Notes: generated by a model not told the origin, from the letters alone. A stretch of 64,000 bases of DNA from Ideonella_A sakaiensis_A (GCF_048320135.1 NZ_CP182947.1:3286001-3350000); one strand, 5' to 3'. Positions 19,501-27,753 are shown, counted from the stretch's first letter. Made by a program: numbers and translations.

Positions 19501-19793
19501 CGCGTATAGCCGAGCCGTTCGTCGTAGGGGCCGGCCTGCGGGTAGCGGTTTGCCGGGCTGGGCCCGGGCTTCAGTTCGAAACCGAGCTGCTCCGCCCATG
19601 TCGACAGGTAATGGGCCTGCAGCGTCGAGTGGCGCATTTCCCAGCGCACCAGCAGCACGGCAATGCCGATCAGCAGCAGCAATGTGGTGCTGCCGATCAA
19701 CCAGCGGCGCAGCCGGCGGCGAGGTTTCCCGGGACGAGCAGGAATGGGTCCGGCCGGCGCGGCGGAAGGTACGGGTTCAGCTGGCGAGACCAT
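16542..19793 (-). CDS. PBP1-like bifunctional peptidoglycan glycosyltransferase/transpeptidase
   Basis: A 1083-residue inner-membrane cell-wall enzyme. A Pro/Arg-rich cytoplasmic tail leads into one transmembrane segment (about 31-49). The GT51 glycosyltransferase region follows with E181 in FIENREL and GGSTLATQLEK (222-232), a divergent form of the usual GGSTITQQ block. The transpeptidase domain has the nucleophile motif STAK (S521-K524) and KTG (K946-G948). The usual SxN triad member was not identified with confidence. The C-terminus ends in a Lys/Arg/Ala-rich tail. It is longer than PBP1A (about 850). Active-site chemistry is probably retained, but substrate partners are unknown. Confidence 0.82.
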   Translation of the reverse strand: MVSPAEPVPSAAPAGPIPARPGKPRRRLRRWLIGSTTLLLLIGIAVLLVRWEMRHSTLQAHYLSTWAEQLGFELKPGPSPANRYPQAGPYDERLGYTRIPVFSERLAKRNHPVVAQARQNDALIDYIRRGYFPPFDEKAQAGLTVLDCRAEPLYRTAKPHFVYPDAASIPPLVAQSLAFIENRELLASPSSTHNPAVEWDRLGRAVIDQIQSVIEPEHPAAGGSTLATQLEKFRHSAEGRTADIRDKYLQLVSASVRAYRDGESTDAARARILLDYVNGLPLGAMRGFGEVNGVLDGLHTWYGADVEASNRALRKTPAEVAADPKALAEQATAFRQVLSLYIAQRRPAHFFASGQHKLAGLTDSYVRLLRQGGLIDARLADATLKVPLKIKQAYDRDELADGAIDVRDRKAATLVRTELASLIDVNSFYDLDRLDLRVRSSIDGHLQTQISELLAKLREPGQAKAHGLIDRQLLEYGDPTKLFYSFTLYERGDGVNHVRVQTDNLDQPFDINTGAKLELGSTAKLRTLVTYLEIIARLHGELVDLSDKQLAAYDVAKKDRLTQFVVNHLRGNKDRSLTTLLEAAMDRRYSANPGETFFTGGGAHTFDNFNRADDGKYPDLREALRDSVNLVFIRLMRDIVYHHLYREPGSAARILEDSSHPEREVLLKRFADREGAQFTRNFYRRLAGKTSAEQLDTLVAGIQPTPLRLAVIFRSVKPKASLDEFTRFFEKHLPSSTLDRDDMERLYAKYAVDEFSLPDRGYLARVHPLELWVAAQLQTNPLATMSEVIAAGAPQRQEVYGWLFRTRAKAAQNRRILSLLEIDAFAEIQRSWQRLGYPFERLVPSYATSIGSSGDRPAALAELMGIIVNDGIRQPTVQIHALRFAEATPYETRTLRDGLGAERVMAPEVARTVRKALRLVVEKGTARRLDGALNGPGGELVEIGGKTGTGDNRLNTYSAKGHQTGSKVLNRTATFVFFIGDRHFGTITAYVPGPAAEKFRFTSALPVQIVKLMAPILEPAIRAAGDQAGAGRCPPLDEGQDLQATPPRSGGKSIASDGAAEPAASPGAVAARQDPAPDKRAAR

Positions 19794-20050
19794 GGAAATG
19801 CGACAACACGAGAGAAGGGGAAAGAAGGATGTGCCGCCGGCACGACCGTCGCGCCATCATCGGTCGAGCGACAGCAGTCCTTGCTTATAGCATCGGCGAT
19901 GCGGCGGCAGGTGCCGCGTTGTCGCGCAATGGCGACAAGGTTTTTGCGTCAGCCGTTGCCGTGCGTGGCATGTCACGAAATGGGCAAATTCTGTTCCCGC
20001 GCGGCAGCCGTCTGCCGATGGCATCTGCGGCGCCGCGGCGGCGGTGTATT

Positions 20051-21718
20051 TCAGCCCGGGGGCACCACCCGCGGCTGGCGCAACGAGCGCGACAGCAGCA
20101 GCACCGGCGCCAGGCCGACCAGCACGATCGCCAGCGACGGCAGCGCCGCCTCGGCCAGCCGCTCGTCGCGCGCCAGCTGGTAGGCAACGACCGCCAGCGT
20201 ATCGCTGTTGAACGGCCGCAGCACCAGGGTTGCCGGCAATTCCTTCATCACGTCGACGAATACCAGCAGCATTGCGCTGAGTGCGGCGCGGCGCAGCAGC
20301 GGCGCGTGCAGCCGGGTGAAGATGCGCATCCGCGAGCTGCCGAGCATGCGCGCGCTTTCATCGAGGTGGGTGCTGAGCCGCGCATACCCGGCGTCGACCG
20401 ACTGCAGCGCGACCGCGCTGAAACGCACCAGATACGCATACATCACGCCGAACAGCGTGCCGGTGACCAGCGCAGTGGTGCCGGCCTCCGGCCAGTGGCG
20501 CTGCAGCCACGCCACCGGCAGCAGGATGCCGACCGCAATCACCGCCCCGGGGACCGCATAACCGAGCGAGACGATGTGCGCGCCGATGCGCAGCGATGCA
20601 CGGCCGAAGCGGCCCTTGCGCGACGCCGATTTGCTTGCCGGCAGTCGCAGACTGAACGCGAGCAGCAGCGCCAGCGCGGTCGTCAGCAGCGCCGCCAGGC
20701 CGGCCAGCTTGAAACTCGTCAAGGCCCACGGGATGAAGCGCGACCACGGCAGGCCGCCGAGCAGGCCGGTCTGGTCGGCCTGCATTTCCTGCCACAGCAG
20801 GCGCAGCAACACCAGCACCGGCAGCACGAAGCCGAGCAGCACCGGCAGCGCGCAGCAGCTGACCGCCAGCAGCGCGGCCGCGCCGCGCAGGCGCAGCGGC
20901 TGCGCCTCGTCGCTGTGCTGTGCGCTGCGGCGGCTGGTCGCAAAACCATGGCGGCGGCGCGAGCGGCGCTCCAGCCACATCAGCAATGCCACCAGCGCAA
21001 GCAGCATCGACGCCAGCTGCGCCGCCGCATCGGCATCGTTCATCACCAGCCAGGCCTTGTAGATGCCGGTGGTGAAGGTCTGCAGTCCGAAGTACGAGCT
21101 GACGCCGTAATCGGCGAGGGTTTCCATCAGCGCCAGCGCAACGCCGGCGGCGATCGCCGGCCGCGCCAGCGGCAGCGCGACCTCGCGGATCCGCCGCATC
21201 GTGCCGGCGCCGAGCATGCGCGCAGCTTCCATCAGGTGCACGCCGCGCTCGCTGAGTGCGGCCCGCGTCAGCAGGTAGACATACGGATACAGGCACAGAA
21301 TGAACATCAATGCAGCGCCCCACAGGCTGCGCACGTCGGGCCACAACGCGCCGCTGGCGCCGGTCAGCTCGCGCAACGTCATCTGCAGCGGGCCGCTGTA
21401 GGCGAGAAAATCGGTTGCCGCATAGGCCAGCACATAAGCCGGCATCGCCAGCGGCAGCAGCAAGGCCCATTCGAGCCAGCGCCGCCCCGGAAAATCGAAC
21501 AGGCTGACCAGCGCGGCGGTGACGCTGCCGATCAGGCTGACGCCGACCGCCACCGCCACCGTCAGCAGCACCGAATTGCGGGCATAGGCCGGCAACACCG
21601 TTTCGAACTGGTGGCGCAGCACCTGCATGCTGGCGGCATCCGGCGCCAACCATGAGGCCAGCACGCCGAGCACCGGCAGCGCAAGCAGCAGGCAGGCAAG
21701 GGTCACCAGTCGGGTCAT
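20051..21718 (-). CDS. ABC transporter permease, ferric iron type (FbpB/SfuB-like)
   Basis: A 555-residue integral membrane protein with two tandem permease halves, about 12 hydrophobic segments. Each half carries the EAA-type loop with the conserved G near the ends of TM domains (EAARMLGAGTMRRI and ESARMLGSSRMRIF). The two-domain, about 550-residue build is typical of the Fbp/Sfu iron importers and of thiamine ThiP; the paired ATPase and Fur-like site favour iron. It is divergent from the ATPase at 21823. No periplasmic binding protein lies nearby, so the partner would have to be elsewhere. The 257 bases between its stop and the PBP gene hold no gene that I can support. Confidence 0.85.
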   Translation of the reverse strand: MTRLVTLACLLLALPVLGVLASWLAPDAASMQVLRHQFETVLPAYARNSVLLTVAVAVGVSLIGSVTAALVSLFDFPGRRWLEWALLLPLAMPAYVLAYAATDFLAYSGPLQMTLRELTGASGALWPDVRSLWGAALMFILCLYPYVYLLTRAALSERGVHLMEAARMLGAGTMRRIREVALPLARPAIAAGVALALMETLADYGVSSYFGLQTFTTGIYKAWLVMNDADAAAQLASMLLALVALLMWLERRSRRRHGFATSRRSAQHSDEAQPLRLRGAAALLAVSCCALPVLLGFVLPVLVLLRLLWQEMQADQTGLLGGLPWSRFIPWALTSFKLAGLAALLTTALALLLAFSLRLPASKSASRKGRFGRASLRIGAHIVSLGYAVPGAVIAVGILLPVAWLQRHWPEAGTTALVTGTLFGVMYAYLVRFSAVALQSVDAGYARLSTHLDESARMLGSSRMRIFTRLHAPLLRRAALSAMLLVFVDVMKELPATLVLRPFNSDTLAVVAYQLARDERLAEAALPSLAIVLVGLAPVLLLSRSLRQPRVVPPG

Positions 21719-21777
21719 GCAGGCGGGTCTCGGTCGCGGACGGAGGCGGGCGGGCCGGCCAGGCCGGCCGGATGGTT

Positions 21778-21796
21778 AATGCGAACCAAACGCATT
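21778..21796. promoter_or_regulatory. Putative Fur box between divergent iron-transport genes
   Basis: AATGCGAACCAAACGCATT is a 19-base interrupted palindrome with perfect 6-bp arms (AATGCG/CGCATT). Length, position and the A/T-rich ends resemble degenerate Fur boxes. It lies 59 bases upstream of the permease start and 27 upstream of the ATPase start, with a TATCAT -10-like hexamer at 21811-21816. Match to the Fur consensus is only partial. Confidence 0.45.
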
Positions 21797-21822
21797 CGGA
21801 TTTGCCCCGCTATCATAGGTCG

Positions 21823-22953
21823 ATGGCAGTGTTTCTCCAGATCGAGCAGGCCAGCGTCGACTACCGCAGCGCCGCCGACGTGCGCGCGGCGGCGGGCCAT
21901 GCTGCGGTCGACTCGGTATCGCTGACGCTTGCCGCCGGCCAGATCGGCGTGCTGATCGGCCCGTCCGGCTGCGGCAAGACCTCGCTGCTGCGCGCGGTTG
22001 CCGGCCTCGAGCGGCTGAGCGGCGGGCGCATTGCGATCGGCGCCGAGGTGTTGAGCGACCGCGCGGCGCGCCATCATCTGCCGCCGGAGGCGCGCCGCAT
22101 CGGCATGGTGTTCCAGGACTATGCGCTGTTCCCGCACCTCGATGTCGCCGCCAACGTGGCGTTCGGCATCAACCACCTGCCGGCGGGCGAGCGCCGCGAG
22201 CGCACGCAGAAGATGCTCGAACTGGTCGGTCTCGCCGATGCCGGCCGGCGCGCGCCGCACCAGTTGTCGGGCGGCCAGCAGCAGCGGGTCGCGCTGGCAC
22301 GGGCGCTGGCGCCGCAGCCGCGGCTGATGCTGCTCGACGAGCCGTTTTCCAGCCTCGACGTCGACCTGCGCGAGCGGCTCGCGATCGAGTTGCGGGCGAT
22401 CCTGAAGGCTGCCGGCACGACCGCGCTGTTTGTCACCCACGACCAGCTCGAGGCGTTTGCGGTCGGCGACCTGATCGGCGTGATGAATGCCGGCAAGCTC
22501 GAGCAGTGGGACGACGCCTATACGCTGTACCACCGGCCGCTGACCCGCTTCGTCGCCGATTTCATCGGCCACGGCGTTTTTGCGCCGGCGCAGATCATCG
22601 CCGGGCCGCAGGCCGAGTCGGCCGTCGCCGGCGCGCGCAACAACGCCATCGTCCGCACGCCGCTCGGCGATCTCGTCGACAGTGCCGAATGCCCGCTGCC
22701 CGATGCCTATCCGGACGGCAAATGCGACGTGCTGCTGCGCGCCGACGACATCATCCACGACGACGCCGCGCCGGTGCAGGCGCGCATCGAGCGCAAATCC
22801 TTCCGCGGCGCCGAGTTTCTTTATACGCTGCGGCTGCGCAGCGGCGAGCAGGTGCTCGCCCATGTGCCGTCGCACCACGACCACCAGGTCGGCGAATGGA
22901 TCGGCATCCGCGCCGAAGTCGACCATGTCGTGACTTTTGAACGCGGCGGCTGA
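21823..22953 (+). CDS. ABC transporter ATP-binding protein, ferric iron type (FbpC-like)
   Basis: A 376-residue ATPase with Walker A GPSGCGKTS (46-54), Q-loop VFQDYALFPHL, signature LSGGQ (148-152), Walker B LMLLDEP (168-174) and switch THDQLEA. The VFQDYALFPHL segment and a C-terminal regulatory/OB-like region of about 130 residues match the FbpC/PotA group. The start at 21823 gives the usual length; the longer frame upstream lies in the control region. No strong Shine-Dalgarno is visible, and the -10-like TATCAT ends seven bases from ATG, so the transcript could be leaderless. Confidence 0.88.
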   Translation: MAVFLQIEQASVDYRSAADVRAAAGHAAVDSVSLTLAAGQIGVLIGPSGCGKTSLLRAVAGLERLSGGRIAIGAEVLSDRAARHHLPPEARRIGMVFQDYALFPHLDVAANVAFGINHLPAGERRERTQKMLELVGLADAGRRAPHQLSGGQQQRVALARALAPQPRLMLLDEPFSSLDVDLRERLAIELRAILKAAGTTALFVTHDQLEAFAVGDLIGVMNAGKLEQWDDAYTLYHRPLTRFVADFIGHGVFAPAQIIAGPQAESAVAGARNNAIVRTPLGDLVDSAECPLPDAYPDGKCDVLLRADDIIHDDAAPVQARIERKSFRGAEFLYTLRLRSGEQVLAHVPSHHDHQVGEWIGIRAEVDHVVTFERGG

Positions 22954-23091
22954 AACCTTGTCAAAGCGGAATTGGCCTGCAACTAAAGTGGTTGGCCACT
23001 GCTCCGATACGATGGGGGCAGTCTTATACTGCAAACGTGTTTCGGCGGTGACGCCGTTGCGCCGGTTTTTACAAGGTAACGGGCAGGCGAT

Positions 23092-24534
23092 ATGGGTGCA
23101 AAACTGAAAGTAGCGGGCTGGGTCATGGTCGGGGCGTTAGCCGGCGGATTGGCCAGCATGCAGTTCCAGGCGATTGCGCGCAGCCCGGTTTCGCAGCTTC
23201 CGCTCGAGGAATTGCAGCAGCTCGCATCGGTGTTCAGCATGGTCAAGAGCGACTATGTCGAGCCGGTCGATGAAAAAAAGCTGATCACCGACGCGATCAG
23301 CGGCATGGTTGCCGGTCTTGATCCGCACAGCCAGTATTTCGACAAGAAGAGTTTCAAGGAATTCCGCGAAGGCACGACCGGCCGCTTCGTCGGCGTCGGC
23401 ATCGAGATGAGCATGGAAGACGGCCTGGTCAAGGTCGTTTCGCCGATTGAGGGTTCTCCCGCATTCCGCGCCGGCATCAAGAGCGGTGACCTGATCACCC
23501 GCATCGACGATACGCCGGTCAAGGGCCTGACGGTCGACCAGGCCGTCAAGCGCATGCGCGGCGAGCCCAATACCAAGGTGCTGCTGACGGTGTTCCGCAA
23601 ATCGGAGAGCCGCAGCTTCCCGGTGACGATCATCCGCGAGGAAATCCGCCAGCAAAGCGTGCGCTCGAAGATGATCGAGCCAGGCTATGCGTGGATCCGC
23701 GTCAGCCAGTTCCAGGACCGCACCGTCGAGGATTTCGCCCGCAAGCTCGAGGACGCCTACAAGCAGGATCCGAACCTGAAAGGCATTGTGCTCGACCTGC
23801 GCAACGACCCGGGCGGCCTGCTCGAGGCGTCGGTCGCGATTTCGGCGGCCTTCCTGCCGAGTGATGCGGTGGTCGTGACGACCAACGGCCAGATTCCGGA
23901 ATCGAAATCGGTCTTCAAGGCATCCCCCGAGTACTACATGCGCCGTGGCGGAACCGACGCGCTGCGCCGGCTGCCGGAGGCGGTGAAGAACGTGCCGCTG
24001 GTGGTGCTGGTCAACGAGGGTTCGGCATCGGCCAGCGAAATCGTCGCCGGCGCGTTGCAGGACCACAAGCGCGCAACGATCATGGGCGCGCAGACCTTCG
24101 GCAAGGGTTCGGTGCAGACGGTGCGCCAGCTGTCGCCGGAGACGGCGCTGAAGATCACCACCGCCCGCTACTACACGCCGAGCGGCAAGTCGATCCAGGC
24201 CCGCGGCATCATCCCGGACGTGATGCTCGACGAAACCGCCGAGGGCAACCTGTTTGCCGCGCTGCGTCCGCGCGAATCCGATCTCGACAAGCACCTCGAA
24301 AGCGGCCAGGGCGAGGCGGCCCGCGATGCGGCTCGTGCGAAGGCGCGCGAAGAGGCGCGCAAGCGGCTCGAGGAAGAAACGAAGCGCTCGAACGAGCCGC
24401 CGAAGCCGCTGCCCGAATTCGGCAGCCCGGAGGACTTCCAGCTGTCGCAGGCGATCAACCGCCTGAAAGGCAAGCCGGTGCTGGTCAGCAAGACGGCGGT
24501 CGAGCGCAAGGCCGAAACGACCGAAGCCAACTGA
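23092..24534 (+). CDS. S41 family C-terminal processing peptidase (CtpA/Prc-like)
   Basis: A 480-residue periplasmic Ser/Lys protease that trims C-termini of secreted or membrane proteins. An N-terminal signal/anchor segment spans about residues 5-27; the PDZ domain is about 95-180 (GVGIEMSMEDG, GLTVDQAVKRMRG); the S41 catalytic domain follows. The serine is S313 in GSASASE and the lysine K338 in FGKGS, 25 residues apart as in Prc. The acidic tail after about 400 is Glu/Lys-rich and coiled-coil-like. A TATACT -10-like sequence lies at 23025-23030. The following HesA-like gene is 85 bases away, a common betaproteobacterial neighbour. Confidence 0.92.
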   Translation: MGAKLKVAGWVMVGALAGGLASMQFQAIARSPVSQLPLEELQQLASVFSMVKSDYVEPVDEKKLITDAISGMVAGLDPHSQYFDKKSFKEFREGTTGRFVGVGIEMSMEDGLVKVVSPIEGSPAFRAGIKSGDLITRIDDTPVKGLTVDQAVKRMRGEPNTKVLLTVFRKSESRSFPVTIIREEIRQQSVRSKMIEPGYAWIRVSQFQDRTVEDFARKLEDAYKQDPNLKGIVLDLRNDPGGLLEASVAISAAFLPSDAVVVTTNGQIPESKSVFKASPEYYMRRGGTDALRRLPEAVKNVPLVVLVNEGSASASEIVAGALQDHKRATIMGAQTFGKGSVQTVRQLSPETALKITTARYYTPSGKSIQARGIIPDVMLDETAEGNLFAALRPRESDLDKHLESGQGEAARDAARAKAREEARKRLEEETKRSNEPPKPLPEFGSPEDFQLSQAINRLKGKPVLVSKTAVERKAETTEAN

Positions 24535-24619
24535 TGGCCGGGCCCGGCAGCGGGTCCGCAGCCAGAATCCAGTCGACGCCCGCTTCGCGCGGGCGTTGCC
24601 GTCTCGAAGCGCGCCGCCG

Positions 24620-25405
24620 ATGAACGACGACCAGTTGCTGCGCTATTCGCGCCACATCCTGCTCGATGAGATCGGCATCGAAGGGCAGAGCCGGCTGCTG
24701 CAGTCCCATGCCCTGGTGATCGGTGCCGGCGGCCTCGGCTCGCCGGTGCTGCTGTACCTGGCGACCGCCGGCGTCGGCCGCATCACCGTCGTCGACGACG
24801 ATACGGTCGACCTGACCAACCTGCAGCGGCAGATCGCGCACACGCTGGCGCGGGTCGGCCAGCCGAAGGCCGCGTCCGCGGCGACGGCGATCGCCGCTGT
24901 CAATCCGGACATCGAGGTGATTGCACTGCGTGAGCGCGCCGACGCCGCGCGGCTGGCCGAACTGGTCGCGCCGGTCGATGTCGTGGTCGACTGCTGCGAC
25001 AACTTCAAGACCCGCCATGCGGTCAATGCTGCCTGTGTGGCCCTCGGCAAGCCGCTGGTATCGGGCGCGGCGATCGGATTCGACGGCCAGGTTTCGGTCT
25101 ACGATAGCCGCCAGCCCGAGGCGCCCTGTTATGCCTGCCTGTTTCCGCCCGACGTCACCTTCGAGGAGGTGCAGTGTGCGACGATGGGCGTGTTTGCGCC
25201 GCTGGTCGGCATCATCGGTGCGGTTCAGGCCGCCGAGGCACTGAAATTGCTCATCGGCATCGGGGCCTCGCTGGCCGGCCGCCTGCAGATGCTCGATGGC
25301 CGCGAAATGGCCTGGACCGATATCCGGATGGGCAGACAGGCCAGCTGCCCGGTCTGCCACGACCGGCCCGCCAGCCAACCCGGCCGCAACCCGGCCACCG
25401 ACTGA
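24620..25405 (+). CDS. HesA/MoeB/ThiF family adenylyltransferase
   Basis: This 261-residue E1-like protein adenylates the C-terminal diglycine of a ubiquitin-like sulfur carrier such as MoaD or ThiS. It has the ATP motif GAGGLG (35-40), the conserved VDDDTVDLTNLQRQ segment, a central cysteine in EVQCATMG, and the zinc-binding CYAC...CPVC pairs. Length and motifs match MoeB/HesA. The only candidate substrate in the window is the MoaD-like protein at 44838, 20 kb away, so the pairing is speculative. The ATG at 24620 was chosen over an upstream TTG because homology starts at residue 2. Confidence 0.9.
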   Translation: MNDDQLLRYSRHILLDEIGIEGQSRLLQSHALVIGAGGLGSPVLLYLATAGVGRITVVDDDTVDLTNLQRQIAHTLARVGQPKAASAATAIAAVNPDIEVIALRERADAARLAELVAPVDVVVDCCDNFKTRHAVNAACVALGKPLVSGAAIGFDGQVSVYDSRQPEAPCYACLFPPDVTFEEVQCATMGVFAPLVGIIGAVQAAEALKLLIGIGASLAGRLQMLDGREMAWTDIRMGRQASCPVCHDRPASQPGRNPATD

Positions 25406-25410
25406 GAACC

Positions 25411-26313
25411 ATGGACAAGAGAACCGAACTGACGGCCCGGAATTTTCCGAGCGCCCAGGAAGATGCCGAAGCGGCATTGCCGACCTCGCGCTACCAGGGC
25501 CCCGAAAGCGCCTACCGGCTGGCCTTTGCCGACGAGGATTTTTTGCTGCGCGAGGAATTGCGCCCGGTGCGGATGCAGCTCGAACTGCTGAAACCGGAAC
25601 TGATCCAGCGCGAGATGGGCATCCAGTCGACCGTCGTGATCTTCGGCAGCGCGCGGATCGCGCCGCCGATCGAGGCCGGCGCCGCGCTGGCGCTGGCGCA
25701 GGTATCCGGCGACGAGCGGGTGATCAAGCTTGCGCAGCGCCAGCTCGAGATGTCGAAGTTCTATGCCGAGGCGCAGCGGCTGTCGGCGATGATCACCGAA
25801 CGCACCGCGAAGCTGTCGACGCCGGTCTATGTCGTCACCGGTGGCGGCCCCGGCATCATGGAGGCCGGCAACCGCGGCGCTTTCGACGTCGGCGGCCGCA
25901 GCATCGGGCTGAATATCGTGCTGCCGCATGAACAGGCGCCGAACGACTACATCACGCCGGAACTGTGCTTCCAGTTCCACTATTTTGCGCTGCGCAAGAT
26001 GCATTTTCTGATGCGCAGCATCGCACTGGTCTGTTTCCCGGGCGGCTTCGGCACGCTCGATGAATTGTTCGAAACGCTGACGCTGATCCAGACCGGAAAA
26101 TGCCGCAAACGCCCGATCCTGATGTTCGGCCGCGATTTCTGGAGCCGCTTGATCAATTTCGAACTGCTGATCGAAACCGGCATGATTTCACCCGGAGATA
26201 TTCACCTGTTCCGGTTTGTCGAAAGTGCCGACGAAGCCTGGGATATATTGAATGCAGAGTATGGATTCGACGAGGCTGAACTGGCCGATGCAAATGCGCC
26301 TGGAACCGTCTGA
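25411..26313 (+). CDS. LOG family protein, predicted nucleotide phosphoribohydrolase
   Basis: The 300-residue protein has GGGPGIMEAGNRGA and the signature PGGFGTLDE (P210-E218) of the LOG/PpnN family, which hydrolyses the N-glycosidic bond of nucleoside 5'-monophosphates. It is larger than the minimal about 190-residue LOG proteins, with a helical N-terminal extension of about 70 residues (LEELRPVRMQLELLKPEL) and a C-terminal acidic tail. It follows HesA by 5 bases, so the two are probably co-transcribed. The name 'lysine decarboxylase' used for some members is misleading and not supported here. Confidence 0.82.
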   Translation: MDKRTELTARNFPSAQEDAEAALPTSRYQGPESAYRLAFADEDFLLREELRPVRMQLELLKPELIQREMGIQSTVVIFGSARIAPPIEAGAALALAQVSGDERVIKLAQRQLEMSKFYAEAQRLSAMITERTAKLSTPVYVVTGGGPGIMEAGNRGAFDVGGRSIGLNIVLPHEQAPNDYITPELCFQFHYFALRKMHFLMRSIALVCFPGGFGTLDELFETLTLIQTGKCRKRPILMFGRDFWSRLINFELLIETGMISPGDIHLFRFVESADEAWDILNAEYGFDEAELADANAPGTV

Positions 26314-26360
26314 GCATTGACGATCTCGAACGGCGGGTAGCCACGACCACTGGATCACCG

Positions 26361-27284
26361 ATGAACCATTCGATCAGCCTGATCGGCGCTCCGACCGACA
26401 TCGGGGCCGGCGCCCGCGGCGCCAGCATGGGCCCGGAGGCGCTGCGCGTCGCCAACATCGGCCCGATCCTCGAATCCCACGGCCTCGAGGTCGTCGATCG
26501 GGGCAACCTGAGCGGTCCGCCGAATCCGTGGCAGCCGCCGGTCGATGGTTATCGCCACCTCGATGCGGTGGTCGCATGGAACCGCCTGGTCCATGATGCG
26601 GTGTATACCGAACTCGGCCTCGGCCGGCTGCCAATCCTGCTCGGTGGTGACCATTGCCTCGGCATGGGCAGCATCAGCGCGGTGGCCCGCCATTGCCGCG
26701 ACAGCGGCAAGAAGCTGCGTGTGTTGTGGCTCGATGCCCATGCAGACTTCAATACCAGCCAGCTGACGCCGAGCGGCAATATCCACGGCATGCCGGTGGC
26801 CTGCTTGTGCGGCAACGGCCCGCAGGAACTGATCGAGATCGGCGGCAAGGTGCCGGCAATCAGCCCGAAGTCGGTGCGGCAGATCGGCATCCGCAGCGTC
26901 GATCCGGGCGAGAAGCGGCTCGTCCACGAAGCCGGGCTTGAAGTATTCGACATGCGCTACATCGACGAGATGGGCATGCGCCACACGATGGAGCTGGCGC
27001 TGGCGACGCTCGACGCCAATACCCATTTGCACGTCAGCTTCGACGTCGACTTTCTCGATTCGGAGATCGCGCCGGGTGTCGGTACGACGGTGCCGGGCGG
27101 GCCGACCTACCGCGAAGCGCAGCTGTGCATGGAGATGATCGCCGATACCGGCCAGTTGGCAAGCCTCGACGTGATGGAGCTGAACCCGGCGCTCGATGTG
27201 CGCAACCGGACTGCCGAACTGGCCGTCGACCTGATCGAAAGCCTGTTCGGCAAGAGCACGCTGATGCGCAAGGCCTCACGCTGA
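26361..27284 (+). CDS. rocF: Arginase
   Basis: A 307-residue manganese enzyme that hydrolyses arginine to ornithine and urea. All metal-ligand blocks are visible: H98 in GGDHCLG, D125/H127/D129 in DAHADFN and D228/D230 in SFDVDFLD. The substrate-binding GNIHGMP and the C-terminal MELNPALD block are also present. Agmatinase and formiminoglutamase share the fold, but the NTSQLTPSGNIHGMP pattern is arginase-like. It follows the LOG gene by 47 bases and may be read with it. Confidence 0.9.
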   Translation: MNHSISLIGAPTDIGAGARGASMGPEALRVANIGPILESHGLEVVDRGNLSGPPNPWQPPVDGYRHLDAVVAWNRLVHDAVYTELGLGRLPILLGGDHCLGMGSISAVARHCRDSGKKLRVLWLDAHADFNTSQLTPSGNIHGMPVACLCGNGPQELIEIGGKVPAISPKSVRQIGIRSVDPGEKRLVHEAGLEVFDMRYIDEMGMRHTMELALATLDANTHLHVSFDVDFLDSEIAPGVGTTVPGGPTYREAQLCMEMIADTGQLASLDVMELNPALDVRNRTAELAVDLIESLFGKSTLMRKASR

Positions 27285-27334
27285 GGCTGAGTCGTTGCGC
27301 CGGATGACGGGCCGGACGGACGCCGGCCGCTGGC

Positions 27335-27718
27335 TCAGAATTTCAGATAGGTGTTCGTGCAGAACACGTCGCTCGGCGGCGGCGGAGCGATATAGATCTT
27401 CGTCTTCGCGGTGATGATCGGCGGATCTTCGGGCCGCCACGGCGCCTTGCTGCGCGGGCCGCCGCTCGACTGGCTGCGGCTGGTGGTCGGCCGGCTGGTC
27501 GCATAGGCGTTGGCCAGCTTGTCGTTGGCGAAATAACGCACGCGGCGCGCCGACAATTTGGCCCTGACCATCTGCCCGGCGGCTACCAGGGCTTCGGCCG
27601 AGCGCCGGACCTGTTCGGGAGAATATCCGCTGACTTCGCTGACAGCAAAACCCTCGCTGGATTTGGATAATGTAATTAGATTGGTATGGAGAACGGTATT
27701 GGTAGAGAGTTTGTTCAT
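27335..27718 (-). CDS. Small winged-helix-like putative DNA-binding protein with predicted autoregulated leaderless promoter
   Basis: The 127-residue protein was not assigned to a named family. Residues 24-65 (AVSEVSGYSPEQVRRSAEAL and QMVRAKLSARRVRYF) look like a helix-turn-helix followed by a beta wing. The C-terminal half is Ser/Arg/Pro-rich and ends in IAPPPPSD...NTYLKF, likely disordered. The first 20 codons are unusually AT-rich for this region. A TTG eight codons upstream opens the frame, but ATG 27718 coincides with the predicted transcription start, so I prefer it. A 22-base near-palindrome covers the promoter and first base of the gene. Confidence 0.65.
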   Translation of the reverse strand: MNKLSTNTVLHTNLITLSKSSEGFAVSEVSGYSPEQVRRSAEALVAAGQMVRAKLSARRVRYFANDKLANAYATSRPTTSRSQSSGGPRSKAPWRPEDPPIITAKTKIYIAPPPPSDVFCTNTYLKF

Positions 27719-27739
27719 TCCAGTATTATAACATTGGAA
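27718..27739. promoter_or_regulatory. 22-base near-palindromic putative operator
   Basis: Positions 27718-27739 match their own reverse complement at 18 of 22 bases (outer TTCCA / TGGAA). The site covers the whole -10 box and ends on the first base of the gene, so a bound protein would block RNA polymerase. The protein encoded downstream is the obvious candidate repressor. Confidence 0.6.
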
Positions 27740-27753
27740 CAAATCTTTGTCAT
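27725..27753 (-). promoter_or_regulatory. Near-consensus sigma-70 promoter giving a predicted leaderless mRNA
   Basis: On the minus strand ATGACA (27753-27748) is separated by exactly 17 bases from a perfect TATAAT (27730-27725). The A of the ATG at 27718 falls seven bases after the -10, the normal +1 position, so no 5' untranslated region is predicted. Confidence 0.65.

Noticed and set aside
19794..20050. A substrate-binding-protein gene for the iron importer
   Set aside because: The 257-base gap is too short and its open frames look like shadows; it more likely holds the promoter of the PBP-like gene.
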